Assembly (NCBI GenBank): GCA_000827495.1
Contig: KN817691.1
Location: 1-57,818 of the forward strand
From: Hypholoma sublateritium FD-334 SS-4
Lineage: Eukaryota; Basidiomycota; Agaricomycetes; Agaricales; Strophariaceae
Reading direction: 5' to 3'
Length of the DNA: 57,818 nt
The notes below the pieces were generated by a model. That model was not told where the DNA came from and searched no databases. It saw nothing but the letters and a program-made list of their open reading frames with translations. How positions within the stretch are numbered: the stretch's first letter is position 1; the number at the start of each line of letters is the position of its first letter. The position numbers and the translations under genes were made by a program. Below are positions 11,210 to 22,634 of this stretch, one piece after another.

Positions 11210-12860
11210 TCAAGTGCGTTCATCATCCGCCTCCGGGAGGCCCTGGTCCAACGGGCACTTGACGGGTGGCATTTTCTCCACATAGAGATTGACATCTAGC
11301 CCCGCCGATAGTCGCAGCAACTCGGTATCGTCAAAGGGTGGTCCGGTTAAGGGAATAACAGACACCCTAAGATCGACCGCCTTCCAGCGCTTGAGGTGTG
11401 GCACGTCACCTTTCTTGCGCAAAATGCAGTCCTAGAGAATCTCCGGTGTGACGTGCAGCGTCGCAGCACAATAGAAGTACTCCAGGTAAGGGCACAAGCA
11501 CATTTCGATGTCGTCCAGAACAAATTCGGATAGCAACGCGTTTCCTGCCAAATGATCTGTGCCCTATACGAAAAGACCGGAGGAAGGAGCACAACAGGAG
11601 AAAATTGCAGTACGCTTGCGATGAGAAATATTTCGATCTGGAAACTGTTAATGATAGTTCTTTTATTCCAGGAGAATGGCGGAGGAATTTTAGGAGTGAG
11701 TCAGGCGGATCAATTTCTGACGGTGCGTCTATCGACGTGTAGATAAGTGATTCGAGTGCGGGGGCCCTGATGTAGCCCATTAATCCCGGATGCTGAGATG
11801 GGGCACCGTGTTCGGCGACCACCAAGGCTTTGAGGAACGGAAGGGAGATTTCATGGCAGACTGGGAATGTCTCATATCTGCAGACTTCGATTTGAAGGCT
11901 AACAAGGCGTTTTGCATCATACAGTATCCGAGCCACGGCGCTTGTCAACCTAGGATAGAAGTCTGACGTCGACGGAGGCGTGCCCCAAAACAGCCCCCCG
12001 AGACTGAGATCTGATGTTTCGCCATTGTACCTTGAAATCGTAAATCTTTTCCGACGGGAATTTCGACTGAAGCAGTCCACTGTCAAATTTTCTTAGAGTT
12101 GGTGCGGTCAACAGCAACTGATTAACCAGCACCCTGTTTCGAAAGAGGGCTGGGAAGATTGTGCGCGAAGAGTTATTGAACGGATCAGAGGAACTTGTTC
12201 GGGCTTTACGAATGCGAGACGAAACTGTGAGCTTGACACTATCGCGAAGCTGACGTCTCTCCAACGTGCGCGGCACTGGAGTAAAATGCTGAGAATCTCG
12301 TCTGCCAAGGGGTTTGTCCAGAGTAACCGGCTTAGATAGGGATGCGGAAGTTCGCGCACAGAAATACTGCGTGGCATGACGCCAGAACGCCGGAGAAGCC
12401 ACTCCTCGACGCCTCGTGTGCGTGCGGACATGATGGAAACTCTGGCAGGCTTCCTCTTTGATTTGCTCCCTTTGCTGTGTCGAATAATAGGGATGTGAAT
12501 GGCTGCCCAGAGCGCGGGGGTGTGGAGCGCGACAGAGCGCGTGGAGCTCGAGATGCGAGTCAGGAGGACGGGTGCTTCCCGGCACGACATGGTGGGATTG
12601 CGCGTGGGATCAAGACAGGCAATGAAGATTCCGCGGATAACATCGTCTGGGAGGCGCCGAAACGAAGACATAGTCCGCTTGAGAGGAGCGGCGGCATTCT
12701 GGAGTACTGCTCTTTCAGCGTCGAGGTCGGCTATCTTCTTGGTAAGTATGGCGATCCTGTTGTCATAATCCGCGAGAAGGTCGGCGATTTGTGCGCGCTC
12801 TTCATCTGTCGGAGCGCGATTGGTCGAAAAAATATCCTCTGAGAGCGAGAAAATTGACAT
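11210..12860 (-). pseudogene. F-box protein gene with frame breaks
   Basis: The N-terminal 250 codons (12860-12108) encode a heptad-like coiled coil (residues 20-60, EERAQIADLLADYDNRIAIL) followed by an F-box (FRRLPDDVIRGIFIACLDP, from residue 67). This is the layout of the large F-box family of Agaricomycetes, whose members act as substrate adaptors of SCF ubiquitin ligases. Downstream homologous-looking text continues in other frames: NQLLLTAPTLRKFDSGLLQ in one, DLSLGGLFWGTPPSTSDFYP in the next, then GNALLSEFVLDDIEMC. An in-frame TAG follows, before a typical C-terminus (LLRLSAGLDVNLYVEK) ending at 11210. I found no intron set that repairs all of these, although a weak 53-nt or 80-nt intron could explain one or two. 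Best read as a decayed F-box gene; assembly indels are the alternative. Confidence 0.65.
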
Positions 12861-14066
12861 GGGTGAACAGGTGAGGTGTTCAGTCTACTGGTGTAGGTTC
12901 GGGAGGGGGGAACGATAATAATAAAGCACATTCAATAGATATATAATCATTCCAAGCACGTACCAGGTACGCCCTGACCGAAATATAATGTGCGCCGTGT
13001 CAGCACGCTGCACGCAAACGGCATGCGAATGCCTCATTCTCAGCGTGTATCTTTCTGAATGGGTTCCATTACGTCTTGTACATAAAACTCTGGCGACTTA
13101 GCTTGAAGGGTTACCTCGTTACATGACAACACTCACGGGGTGTACCGTGTACGGTGAACTACTGCGTGTGGACGGTGCGGACACGCAAGCGAGTGTTGTT
13201 GAAAGATTGTGCATGGCAAGCATCCGAATTCCGGTATCTCGACCTTGAACGTGGGTGGAGATGATGCATTTACCAATGACTAGGTGGATGCCAGGCGTGG
13301 GGGTTCTAAGCAGGGACGAGAAAGAGCAAGACGAGGGTGCTATTATTGGTTGATTATCGGGCCCTTCGGCCCGTCTCGGCAATACCGGGCGCCGCGCGCT
13401 CTTGGCTGCTCTTGGACCTTACCGTTTGCACTAAGTTTGCACTTGTCCGAGTCGCGTTAAATATTCCACAAAGAAACCGCGAGCGTCCTTACCGCGATGT
13501 AAATCACATAAAAAGACGCCTCAACGCCCGAGGTGCAGCTCGCTCCATGCGCTCTCGATGGCGCTCTAAGAAATGTACTGCCACGCACTCAGTGCTTACC
13601 GTCACCATGCTCTTCACACTTGCGCTCGCCAATAGGATCCTAACAATGAGAATGCGTCCCACTTCCCAAAGGCCGAGTGCAGAAGCGCCGAACGATAGCT
13701 GTATGCGGTGCAGCACTTCCCCACTGCGCAACGACTATACGGAGCTGAGACAGAAAATACCAAATCCGTGAAATCCTCAGCGCACTCGGGAGCGCTATCA
13801 TCTTCAGTGAGTCCCTCGCCGGGCGTCTACGGACGGACCCGCACAGGCTCATCTGCATAAAAATTGATATTTGGTGTCCTGCAGGATATTGCCATGCATT
13901 AATGGGGTATTAGTGCACGGTCAGCGACGACACGGGTTTTCTTTTCCAGAACTCGAGTTGTGCCGCGTGCGTAAGTTCGATCAAACAAGCTTCAAAGTTC
14001 AGAGGAGGCCCTTTTCAAACGCAAATGTACAGATACTACAGAATTTATTGAGTTCCCTGTACAATA
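12861..14066. other. intergenic, no gene seen
   Basis: A 435-nt open frame at 13337-13771 and its antisense partner have no motif and biased basic composition. No gene, tRNA or repeat is supported here. Confidence 0.5.
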
Positions 14067-16010
14067 TCATAATCCAACGGTCCTCAACAACAGCTCAAAG
14101 TTCGGCGTCCCTAGGCCAGTGATTGCATCCCATCCGACGGTCGCAGGGAACCCATTGGTACCACATCCCGGATTATTACCTGGATATACACGTTGTAAGT
14201 AAAATTGACCAAACTCTTTCGCTGAGTTACGCACCAGTAGTCACGTCGTTGAGAGCGGGAAGCGCCGCGGGGGAGTACAGCAGCGGGTTGAGGAAGCCGA
14301 GAGGCGGCTTTCCGGCAGCCATGAGCCGATCATTCAGCAGCGATACCACGCTCGCGAAGATAGGGCTGGAGCAGCTGGTTCCCGCGACAGACCCTGTCTT
14401 CCCGCCCACGACAATCTGGACTTTTTCTCCTTGCGCCGACACGTCTGGGAAGGCTCGCCCAGTCACATTGAATTTTCCAGCGTTGAGCGTGCCGATGGTG
14501 TTGAGGAATTTAGATACGGCGCCGGCTTGGTATGAGGGCTGAGCGAAGAAGTTAGAAAACCCGCCTGAAGAGAAGGTCGCTGCGGTTTCGTTCGTTCCAG
14601 TCGTCGCACCAACGGAAGTAAGGAAGGGGCATCCAGAGGGAAATGTTGGGAGGAACGATGTGCTGCAGGCAGTGGTATGCAATCCAGCCACGCCGCCATC
14701 TCCCGACGCAAAAAGAATCGAGGTCCCCCGAGCACCAAGCTGCGCATAAGCATTACACAGCTGTCTGTTATCCAAAGAGGTTTTTTTAATTGACTCCTTG
14801 ATATTAGATATGGATCAGAAACGTACATAGCAAGGGCGGAAGAAATTGTGTTCTCGTTTTGTCCATACGAAGTTGTCAGAACCTGAGGCGGGTTTGTTTC
14901 CGAGAGCAGGAAATTTATGATATCGAGGAATCCATGGAGACTTCCATCATCGAAGGAATTTCCTACAGAGATAAATGTTACTGGAACTCCAGTGGCGACA
15001 CCGACGGTGTATTGTGTGTCAAGATTTGCCTCGGTGCCAGCCTCGCTCGGAAGTTGTGGGTTTAATCCGTTATCTAGGGTCTGCAGAGTGAATGTAGTAG
15101 CATTGGAAACATCGGGCCGGAACTCGGTCAAGAAGGCAGCCATGTCGGCTTGGTTCGCAAATTCCGAGATAAACCCAGACACAGCAAGTTGATTAGTGGA
15201 CTGAGTAGCGGGCGCTGTAGGAATATTATATAATTCCTGGAGGCATGAAGGCGTGATAAGGTTATTGCAAGAGGCAGGCGCAGCGCCGGCATTGAGTTCT
15301 GTTCCTGCTGGATTTGCCTGGTCGAGAGGTGTCGGGCTCCTCATAACTGGGAGACCAGCGAATGGGTCATCGAAACTGAGGCGTACGTTAGCAAGTTGTA
15401 TAGATAAACTATAATCAAGTTACGACTCAACGTGATGGTAGGATGAATTAAATCGACATGTCCCTGCAACTCCACTGGGATTGAGTATGCAAGAGTACGG
15501 GTAAGTTGTGTTCCCGTCTCAGCGTGATTGAATACGGTGAAATCAGCCTGTAGCAGAGTGTTGGCCTGGCTGACTGGTATCGAGAACTGCAGCCAGTCCC
15601 CCGCCGGGGAAATAGTCTTGGCCGTAATATCATTGGCCGCAAGCCACTGTTGAACCAGCGAAACGGACTCTGGAGATGGTGCCACAAATACTTCCACCTA
15701 ATTATAGATCTGTCAGAAGCGGTATAGAGATTGTGGACCATTGGCGATTTACCTCCTCTTTGGTCAGGTGTTGTCCATACAGCGAACTACCAGGCGTGCT
15801 GACATCGTAAAGAGCCTTTTCGAGGCCGGGCATGTCACTCTGCTTCAGGGCAAGCCGCAGGTTTAAAACATTTGTAGGAGGAGCGGGAGAGGACTTTGCA
15901 AATCCGATGGGGATGTCGGATCGCTGCTCAAGGATAGACATGCTGCGGAAAGAGGGAGCACCGACGACGGCTGTCACGAGGAAGGCAAGTAGGCAGATTC
16001 CAGTGCACAT
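14067..16010 (-). CDS. sedolisin family (S53) secreted peptidase, copy 1 (571 aa)
   Basis: Five exons close in frame: 16010-15753, 15697-15432, 15375-14827, 14764-14235 and 14179-14067 (258, 266, 549, 530 and 113 nt). MCTGICLLAFLVTAVVGAPS is a signal peptide. An activation pro-domain follows (residues about 20-190), then the serine-carboxyl peptidase core. Catalytic residues are visible: Glu290 and Asp294 in EANLDTQY, Asp380 in FASGDGG, and Ser488 in AGTSCSSP. The C-terminal calcium-site region reads GWDAITGLGTPNF. Family members are acid endo- or tripeptidyl-peptidases secreted through the ER. A TATA box sits 55 nt upstream of the ATG. It is the paralogue of the gene at 27058-29008, with every exon the same length, in opposite orientation. 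It looks fully intact. Confidence 0.93.
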
Positions 16011-16064
16011 GTTAACTTCGTAAAACCTTTCGTTTGGTCGATTCAAGGGCCAATGTAATGTCCA

Positions 16065-16071
16065 TTTTATA
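16065..16071 (-). promoter_or_regulatory. TATA box of sedolisin copy 1
   Basis: TATAAAA on the minus strand, 55 nt upstream of the ATG at 16010. Sedolisin copy 2 has TATAAAA at nearly the same distance. Confidence 0.6.
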
Positions 16072-17593
16072 ACGCTTGCACTCACAGATGCATGTGCTTA
16101 TCCTTAGCTGATTAGAGGCTTTGAAATTGTGTGATGCGATATACCACGCTGCAGACAGGCACAAGGGCGCTTCTTGTCTAAGTATAACCTCACCACACTC
16201 ACGAAACTGCCCAGCATTTCCACTTGGCACAGCAGAAAATATTTTAGGGAGTCCGGAGAGTATTCAATCGACGCCAATATTAGTAGATATTGACAATGCG
16301 TGGATGTGTATATCCAGGAATAGGCAGTGCACATGTGCTTATTATTTTAGGCACGCATTTTCTTACACGACTGGATGTGCAATTTATATGCCACCGATAC
16401 GCAATATTACCGATAGAACGCCAGGATCATAGCTGAGTCTAAGAAGTCTATCGTGATTCTGTTTCCCCGCGGTGCAATCTTCTATTTTCAATGAAATTGT
16501 GTCCGTGGAGGTCAATATGTCGCTGTACAGACCGGTTCATTTTATATTCTGGACTCTACCGCCATTCGCGTTTACTTAGAGAACGTGGCCAATGAAATCA
16601 TGATATTCCGATGTATAGATTTTCTATCAGCTTCCATCTCGCTCTTAAGTATCCTGACACAAGTCGTTGTGCCTCTTCTACAACTGAATTTTTCCCATGT
16701 TCAACAAGAACCTTCGAAGCACGACAATATATGGCAGTTTTGAGATACAGATTCTCTATTTATACTACGTACTATTCGATGTTCTCATTCCGATAACGAG
16801 GACGGCCATGGCGCATGCACCGAAATGGGGAGCTTCAAGTAGGTGATTCTCCTGGCACAAGAGTGAACATTCAAATTTCAAATCATATTCGAGCTACAGC
16901 TTTATATTTGAATTTTGAAACAACAACTTGAAGTATGCTATGAACTGTTGAAAGGAAATAATTTGCACCAAATACTTATCTTCCCTGACCCACGGAGCAC
17001 CTATTTATGTTGCATAGGGGTAGCATAGAAGCTCAGCGCTCACCATAGCTTCGCGATTTCTACTTCCTCCGGAGGCTTCGCCTTCGCTTTACTCGGGCCG
17101 GAAAGTGGATATAACGCGCGCCAACGGCTGCGTCGGGACGTGCGCGTGAGCGTTAAACGTTAAATATTAAATGGCCGTACCTTATTTTTACACGGGATTC
17201 AGAGTATCAATATGGAGTTTCAAGCTCGAGTTCAAGGTCTGCGCGTTACTTAGTCATTCTGCAGAATTGATACGATAAACGCTCTGTACGCATGAAGGAT
17301 AACAATGTCAAGGTAATGAGATTGAACTGAGTGTACATGGGCGCGTCAAAAGTAATTTACAGAGGGCATATTCCCGTTTCTCCCTCGAAGCAGCTAGATA
17401 ATATTTTGCTCAATACGAGTTCTGAGATTGCAGTACCAAAACAAATAACTCACGTTCCACCAACTCCATCGATGATGGGACCGCAGCAGCGCCAGCCGGT
17501 GGGGCCTACGCATTAGATAAATATGTTAGTAGGCTTCCAGTCATCTGTGGGTCTACGTACAAGGCGTCGAGCCCTATATTTATTGATTGATTT
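16072..17593. other. intergenic, no gene seen
   Basis: A/T-rich non-coding sequence between the sedolisin promoter and the small peptide gene. Open frames are short and unsupported. Confidence 0.5.
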
Positions 17594-17783
17594 TTAGTAA
17601 TTCGTCGCGAGCACGGCATGACGGTGTACGGTACATACATTATCACCGATTTGACCTATTGCAATGTGATTTAGTACGGTGAGAAGAGCCATATCTACGA
17701 AGGCACGCACAGTGGGTGGCAATCGCGGTCTGGCTGAAGACCAGAGCAACGGAGAGCGCAATAGTGGCGAGAGAGAACTTCAT
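17594..17783 (-). CDS. tiny secreted cysteine-containing peptide (44 aa)
   Basis: Two exons, 17783-17711 and 17655-17594, flank a 55-nt intron (GTGCGT donor, TACTAAAT branch region, AATAG acceptor). MKFSLATIALSVALVFSQ is a signal peptide with an A-T-A cleavage site. The mature part is about 21 residues, with two Cys spaced as CQIGDNVC, then a His/Arg-containing tail. The intron interrupts a Cys codon as T|GT, the same position and phase as in the peptide gene at 529-737. The two tails share the pattern C, a few residues, D, V-C. A TATA box lies 46 nt upstream. No known family is recognised. A secreted signal or small effector role is inference. Confidence 0.55.
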
Positions 17784-17828
17784 GGCGACTGTGTGCGAGA
17801 TAGTTTCAGACTACTGAGCGAGAGGGAA

Positions 17829-17835
17829 TTTTATA
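17829..17835 (-). promoter_or_regulatory. TATA box of the 44-aa peptide gene
   Basis: TATAAAA on the minus strand ends 46 nt upstream of the ATG at 17783. Confidence 0.55.
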
Positions 17836-17981
17836 TTCTGTCCAGCGTGATGCAACGAAACCTGAATTTTATAGCGATTCACGAAGGCTAAACATAGGCT
17901 TGCATTCCAACCTTTCTCTGGGGAGCCTGAAACTCGATTCTTGTCATTTCGTCCAGCACCACATCGGACGCGAAGAGTTTC

Positions 17982-18860
17982 TTACACGGAGCGGAATACG
18001 CTGTGGATGTGGATGGGCGTGCGCGTGATAACCCACGTTCGCCGACGTATGATTGGACACCCTTGAATAATCCTGCGTTCATCAAGGGAACCAGGAACAG
18101 CGTCCGTCGGCTCGAAATTAGGCCAGGGCGCTAACGGAATTATCAGATCTCCAGCGTCGCGTAGGTGCACACCTGATGACGATGGACGTAAGCGCTGTTT
18201 TTTGATTTTGAATATCCCCAGTTCCGGGCGCCATGGACCGGTGATGGAGTTGCATGCGGCGCAGCATGGGATGTCTACCCTTGGTTGAACAATTCATTCT
18301 ATTGTGTAGCAGTAGAATAAATTGTAGCAGCGTCAATACGGATCATGCACCCCAATGGAGTGCGTAGGTTAGCCGAGGTTCACGGGCGTCGGGGATCCGG
18401 AGGCTTTCGAAGGAGTGGGTGGTATCTCGGGCCAGGAACATCCGTCCGGATTCGGCATATGTAGCCCAAAGCGGAAATGGACAATGTGGGGTTGGATTTG
18501 GGGCGCAGATGGCTATCCTCCTCCGGATTTCATTGGCGTTTGCCTCCAGTTCTGATGGGCGCCGAAGTGTTTCTCAGACTTTAGATAATCCTCCGAGTCC
18601 TAGTCTTTGAACCCTCCAATAATATTGCCCATTGTCCTGGGATGTTTGTATAGCGCTCATGGAGCCCGCGCTGTTCCGCTCGTAGCGCAGCTGCGTATAT
18701 GGCAAGTAGGTCTGCGGCTCCATACACTCCTCGGCGAAAATACAAATACGTAGCGAGACGGGGCTCAGGCGCCAAAATAGACCGCTCGTGAGTATGAACC
18801 GTGCACGAGAACGAGGAAGACCCGCGCAAGACCCGCGTAAACTTTGAAGACAATGATGCC
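17982..18860 (-). pseudogene. possible relic of an unidentified protein gene
   Basis: Three successive minus-strand stretches read like protein but in different frames. One, about 18850-18600, contains PRLATYLYFRRGVYGAADLL. The next, about 18585-18350, contains ELEANANEIRRRIAIC and TPHCPFPLWATYAESGR. The third, about 18290-17982, contains PWPNFEPTDAVPGSLDE. None starts with a convincing ATG, and stops fall between them. A candidate 54-nt intron between the second and third pieces does not restore the frame. I do not recognise the family. It could be a decayed gene or a mis-read non-coding region. Confidence 0.3.
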
Positions 18861-19010
18861 GCCGCGGAACACCTCCGGATGTCTTCGGCCGGGCTGCGCG
18901 GGCTCTCCGACAACTCTGCAGCGGAGCACCCCCGGGCACGCAGCTTGCAAGCGGCGGCGCGCTCTGGACCCGGGCACGGCGCGGCGCAGCGCAGCGCGCC
19001 TCGACTCCGC

Positions 19011-19096
19011 GCATTAATGGGGTAGTGGTAACCTGGGTCGTTGCCATTCGAGTTGAACAAGCTCGACCCGCCGGGGGTTCGATTCCCTCTTAATGC
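19011..19096 (+). tRNA. tRNA-Gly(GCC) with intron, copy 1
   Basis: A full cloverleaf is readable. The 7-bp acceptor stem is GCATTAA/TTAATGC, the D arm is GGGT-AGTGGTA-ACCT, the anticodon stem is GGTCG/CGACC and the T arm is GGGGG-TTCGATT-CCCTC. The anticodon loop is TTGCCA...T, giving anticodon GCC for glycine. A 16-nt intron sits after position 37, the canonical site. A TTTTT run for RNA polymerase III termination follows at about 19122. Internal A and B boxes are present in the D and T arms. It converges with copy 2, 335 bp away. Confidence 0.93.
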
Positions 19097-19431
19097 ATGC
19101 GACAGCCAGCACTACGATATCTTTTTGCTTGACATCGTGGTTTTGTAAGTCGTATTGAGCCGTGAGACGCGGTGAGCGCCCGCCGCCGACTCCTGAGCGG
19201 TCTTGAAGCTTGAAGTCCAGAATCCACACTGCACAGCATAGGGGAGTGACAGTATTTGAGGTTTCATTAACATTGTTCGAATTTCCGACTACAACAGTCA
19301 ACTAGACTCATCCTGTCTGAATTTATATGTGTATGTACTATAGTATATGTGACAAAATGTGAAAAATCAAAATATATGCATGTGGCTGCCGGCAGCATTA
19401 GAAATGCAAAAATGTGTGCAGAATCGTCCAT
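19097..19431. other. spacer between two convergent tRNA genes
   Basis: About 335 bp with oligo-T terminator runs near each end and no coding region. The flanking tRNA genes form a long inverted repeat around this spacer. Confidence 0.55.
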
Positions 19432-19516
19432 GCATTAAGAGGGAATCGAACCCCCGGCGGGTCGAGCTTTTCAACTCTAATGGCAACGACCCAGGTTACC
19501 ACTACCCCATTAATGC
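19432..19516 (-). tRNA. tRNA-Gly(GCC) with intron, copy 2
   Basis: The mature-tRNA sequence is identical to copy 1 where I compared it (acceptor, D, anticodon and T arms). The intron after position 37 is 15 nt and differs at several bases from copy 1. An oligo-T terminator follows downstream on the minus strand near 19413. It lies 154 bp from the 3' end of the 500-aa protein gene. Confidence 0.93.
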
Positions 19517-19669
19517 GCATACACACTCCACACGCAGCTCATCACCACCTCCCACTGCATGCGACAAAGTCATATGTTAACCATTACTCCCCGCCCTTCA
19601 AAACAATTATTCTATAATATACCACAAGCACGCCTCCAATTCCATTCCCCCCAGCGCACCCCCACCCCC

Positions 19670-21297
19670 TTAGTCCCACACCAGCCGCCCGCCCGCATCG
19701 ACGCTCGCGACCATCCCGCCGCTCGTCTTCCCGCCCTTCCCGCGCGCCGCGACCTGCTCCTTCAGGCGCTCGGCGTCGAGCGCGCGCCGGTGCGCCGCGA
19801 GCGCGGTGGCCTGCGCGGCGGCGTCGTCCGCCTTCGCGGCCTTCGCCGCGGCCGCGCGCTGCGCGTTCTGGCGCTGCTTCTTCGTCAGCGCCTCGGCGGC
19901 GCGCGGGGCGCTCGGGGCGCTGGGCGCGGGGCCGGCGGAGGAGGCGGAGGCGGTGAGGGGGCGTTCTGTGGGGGGTGGGGGAGGTGAGTAAGGGGTGGGA
20001 GGGGAGGGGGGGGGAAGAGAAAGAGCGTACTGGGCTTGCGGCTCTGCACGACGCCCCACCCGTCGTCTGCGTCGTCTGCGCCGGCGACGTCCTCGTAGTC
20101 GCCCCATGTGAACCCCCGCGCGGGGCGCTCGTCGGGGAGGGGCGTCACGCGCATGACGCGCGCGAGCGTCGGGTGGTCCGGGGTGCTTAGCATGCTGCGC
20201 AGAGCGGGATGTCAGCATATAGTTAGGAGGAAGGGCGGGAGGGAGGATACACACTCGTCGACCGCCGTCTTGCGCGGCTTGGGCAGCAGCCGCTCCGCAA
20301 GCGTGCGCCGCTCGCCGCCGCCCGCGCGTGCAGCGGCGCTGAGGAGGAACTCGCGCGCCTCGTCGGGGTGCGCCTCCTCCTCCTCCGCCTCGTCGTCGCT
20401 CGCCTCCTTCTCCTCTGCGCCCTCCTCGTCGTTCGCGCTGCTCTCCGCGGCGAGCGCGGACCGGCCAACGACGGGCGAGGACGTCCCCGCGGCGGACGGC
20501 GTGTGCGCGCCGTCCGCGCCGTCGTCCGAGCTCGCGGTCGCGGGCGCGGCGCTGCGGGGCTTGCGCGCGGAGACGCGCGTCCACGAGCCGTCCGTGTCGA
20601 GCGACGTCGTCGAGGGCGTGGGGCGCGAGAGCTTCGGCGCCGGCGGGGGGCTCGCGCCCTTCGCGGGCTGCGCGGGGGCGGGCGCGGGGACGGAGAGCGT
20701 GGTGGAGGACGCCGGCGTCCCCGCGGGCGTGCCCTTCTTGCTGCGCGCCTTCTTGCCCTTCTTTGTCGGGGCGGCTGCGGGGCCGGGGGCAGGTGCGGAT
20801 GCGGCGGCGGGCGGGGGCGACGGCGCGTGCGAGGGGGGGAGCGGCGTGATCTCGCTCGCGCTGAGGAAGTCGATCGACGCGGACACGCTCTGCGGGTCGA
20901 CGGCGGGGGTGCCGCTGCGCGCAGCAGCAGCGGCGGCAGCACTTTTTCGCTTCTTCTTCGGCGCCTTCTCCTTCTCTGGCACCGCTGCGTCCAGCTCAGG
21001 GCCGCTGCCCGCCCCCGCCTCGTCGGCGAACGCGCCGGGGACCGCGCTGCCACCTGGCACAGGGGCAGCGGGCGCGGCGGCGGCGGCGGGCTTCTTGCCC
21101 TTCTTCTTTTTGCCTGCGGCGGCGTCCGCGGCGGGGGCGCTGCTGCTCGCAGCGGCCCCCTTCGCGGGCTTTTCCTTTTTGCTCGGCGGCGGCGCGGCGG
21201 CGAGCTGCGTGTAGCCGAGCGCGACGGCGCCGGCGATGACGAGGGCGGTGGCGGCGGCCTCAGTGGTGAGGTATGGCGAGCTCTGCGCGGCGCCCAT
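19670..21297 (-). CDS. lysine/alanine-rich anchored protein (500 aa)
   Basis: Three exons close in frame: 21297-20255, 20194-20031 and 19965-19670 (1,503 nt). The N-terminus (MGAAQSSPYLTTEAAATALV) leads into one hydrophobic segment at residues 13-33, a likely signal anchor. The rest is low-complexity: Ala/Pro blocks with poly-lysine patches (KKKKGKK, KKKRKS), then an acidic stretch (EEGAEEKEASDDEAEEEEAH). Two Trp-centred elements follow (DGSWTRVSARKP and DDGWGVVQSRKP), and the C-terminus is a helical coil (LTKKQRQNAQRAAAAKAAKA to LKEQVAARGKGGKT). Anchor plus basic repeats recalls ER ribosome-receptor-like proteins, but this is only a resemblance. The codons are extremely G+C rich compared with flanking genes. 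It is divergent from no close neighbour; the DJ-1-like gene lies upstream on the same strand. Confidence 0.8.
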
Positions 21298-21947
21298 GGT
21301 GGTATTAGATGTAAGACGGGTGGGTGGTTATGTGAATAGAATATGGGTCGAGCTGGCGGGTTCTTGCCAGGGGAAAGTGCAGGACCCTGGGAGCGGCGCC
21401 TCTGACGTGGAGAGCTGCGGTGGCAATAGCGCACGTGCACCGCGGGCCGCCGGCAACGCCGAGCTCTATTTCAAACCTTCGTGGTTCCTCTTCACCTTTA
21501 CCTCGTACTTACCAGTTGGACTTCTGTTCAAGCGCGCATTATCTTCGCCCATACTGCAAAGGCTTCATACGGTAAGTTGATCCACTGTTATCATCAACGC
21601 CTGATCGACTTCATCATCAATAGCGGTGCCGAAGTCTACCTACGGAAGCCTAGGGAAAGTCGGGGGGAAGTCAAGGGTTCGTTCGCATAGAGACTTGGAT
21701 TCTTGGCACGCTGTAGAATACAAGCGATGTGAGTCGTTAATATTCCAGCTCAATGTTTCCTGACATTGAAAGACTCTTCGCAGACACATATACTATACAT
21801 AAATGAAATGTTTCGCGTGCTAGAGCTCTTGCTGAACCCGTCCTCTTCAGCGATTCACCGATCTCCCAACATCGTGCTTGCGACCATATCGATCCATCTC
21901 GTTGCAATCGACTCCACCATACGCATCTCGCCCAACGCCACCCCCGA
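21298..21947. other. promoter/intergenic region
   Basis: 650 bp between two same-strand genes. No motif-bearing open frame is seen; it should hold the promoter of the 500-aa gene and the 3' end of the DJ-1-like gene. Confidence 0.5.
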
Positions 21948-22634
21948 TCAAGCCAAATCAACTCCCTCCAGAATCCTCGCGAACTCGTCCGGCTGCGCAG
22001 GGTTCGGCCTATACTCCGACAGCTCCTTAACAAGCTCCACCACCTCCTTATCAAAATGCACCCGCGCAAACTCCGCCGCCAAGTCAATCCCCGCCGTCAC
22101 CCCCGCCGCGCTCCACACCTTCCCGTCCACCGCCCACCGCGCGTCCCCGACCCACCGCACGCGCCTATTCAGCGCGCCCGCGCCCGCGAGCACGCGCAGC
22201 ACGTACTTGTTGCTGCACACGCGCCGCCCGTCGAGCACGCCGCTCTGCGCCGCCGCCGCGGAGCCCGTGCACACCGTCAGCAGCGCCTTGAACGTGTCCG
22301 CGGCCATGAGGCGCTGGAGGAACGCGGCGCACCCCGCGGGGAGCGGCGCGGTGGGGTCCGGGCCGGGGACGATGAGGTAGTCGAGCGGGGTGCAGTCGGC
22401 GTATGTGCATGTCGGGTTCTGCGGGGGGCCGGAGGACGGCTGGACGGGCGCGAGGTCCCAGGAGATGAAGTGCCACACGATGTGCGCGCCTTTGTTGGCG
22501 ATCGCGTCGGGGATGTTGCACATCTTCAGGTAGGACTGAGTGTGGTTGTTGATGTAGTCGAACGGGCCAACGGCGTCGAGCAGTTGGTACGAGGGCAGCA
22601 GGAGGACACCGAACTGGAGCGGTTTGGAGGACAT
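21948..22634 (-). CDS. DJ-1/PfpI (class I GATase-like) family protein (228 aa)
   Basis: A single exon of 228 codons starts MSSKPLQFGVLLLPSYQLLD, the first beta strand and loop of the DJ-1/ThiJ/PfpI fold. The nucleophile elbow reads LLTVCTGSAAAAQSG, placing the reactive cysteine at residue 122. GVTAGIDLAAEF near the C-terminus is also characteristic. The length is normal for the family, which includes isonitrile-hydratase-like and protein-repair enzymes; the exact substrate cannot be told. Cytosolic, with no signal peptide. Like the 500-aa gene beside it, the reading frame is unusually G+C rich in third positions. Confidence 0.88.
   Translation of the reverse strand: MSSKPLQFGVLLLPSYQLLDAVGPFDYINNHTQSYLKMCNIPDAIANKGAHIVWHFISWDLAPVQPSSGPPQNPTCTYADCTPLDYLIVPGPDPTAPLPAGCAAFLQRLMAADTFKALLTVCTGSAAAAQSGVLDGRRVCSNKYVLRVLAGAGALNRRVRWVGDARWAVDGKVWSAAGVTAGIDLAAEFARVHFDKEVVELVKELSEYRPNPAQPDEFARILEGVDLA

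Noticed and set aside
19014..19301. Short frames reading into the tRNA-Gly genes (for example with KRESNPRRVEL)
   Set aside because: These are translations of the tRNA sequence itself, a common annotation artefact.
20223..21440. 405-codon Arg/Pro-rich minus-strand frame and the plus-strand frames opposite
   Set aside because: Products of extreme G+C composition over the 500-aa gene; the chosen frame alone closes over three exons and has a signal anchor.
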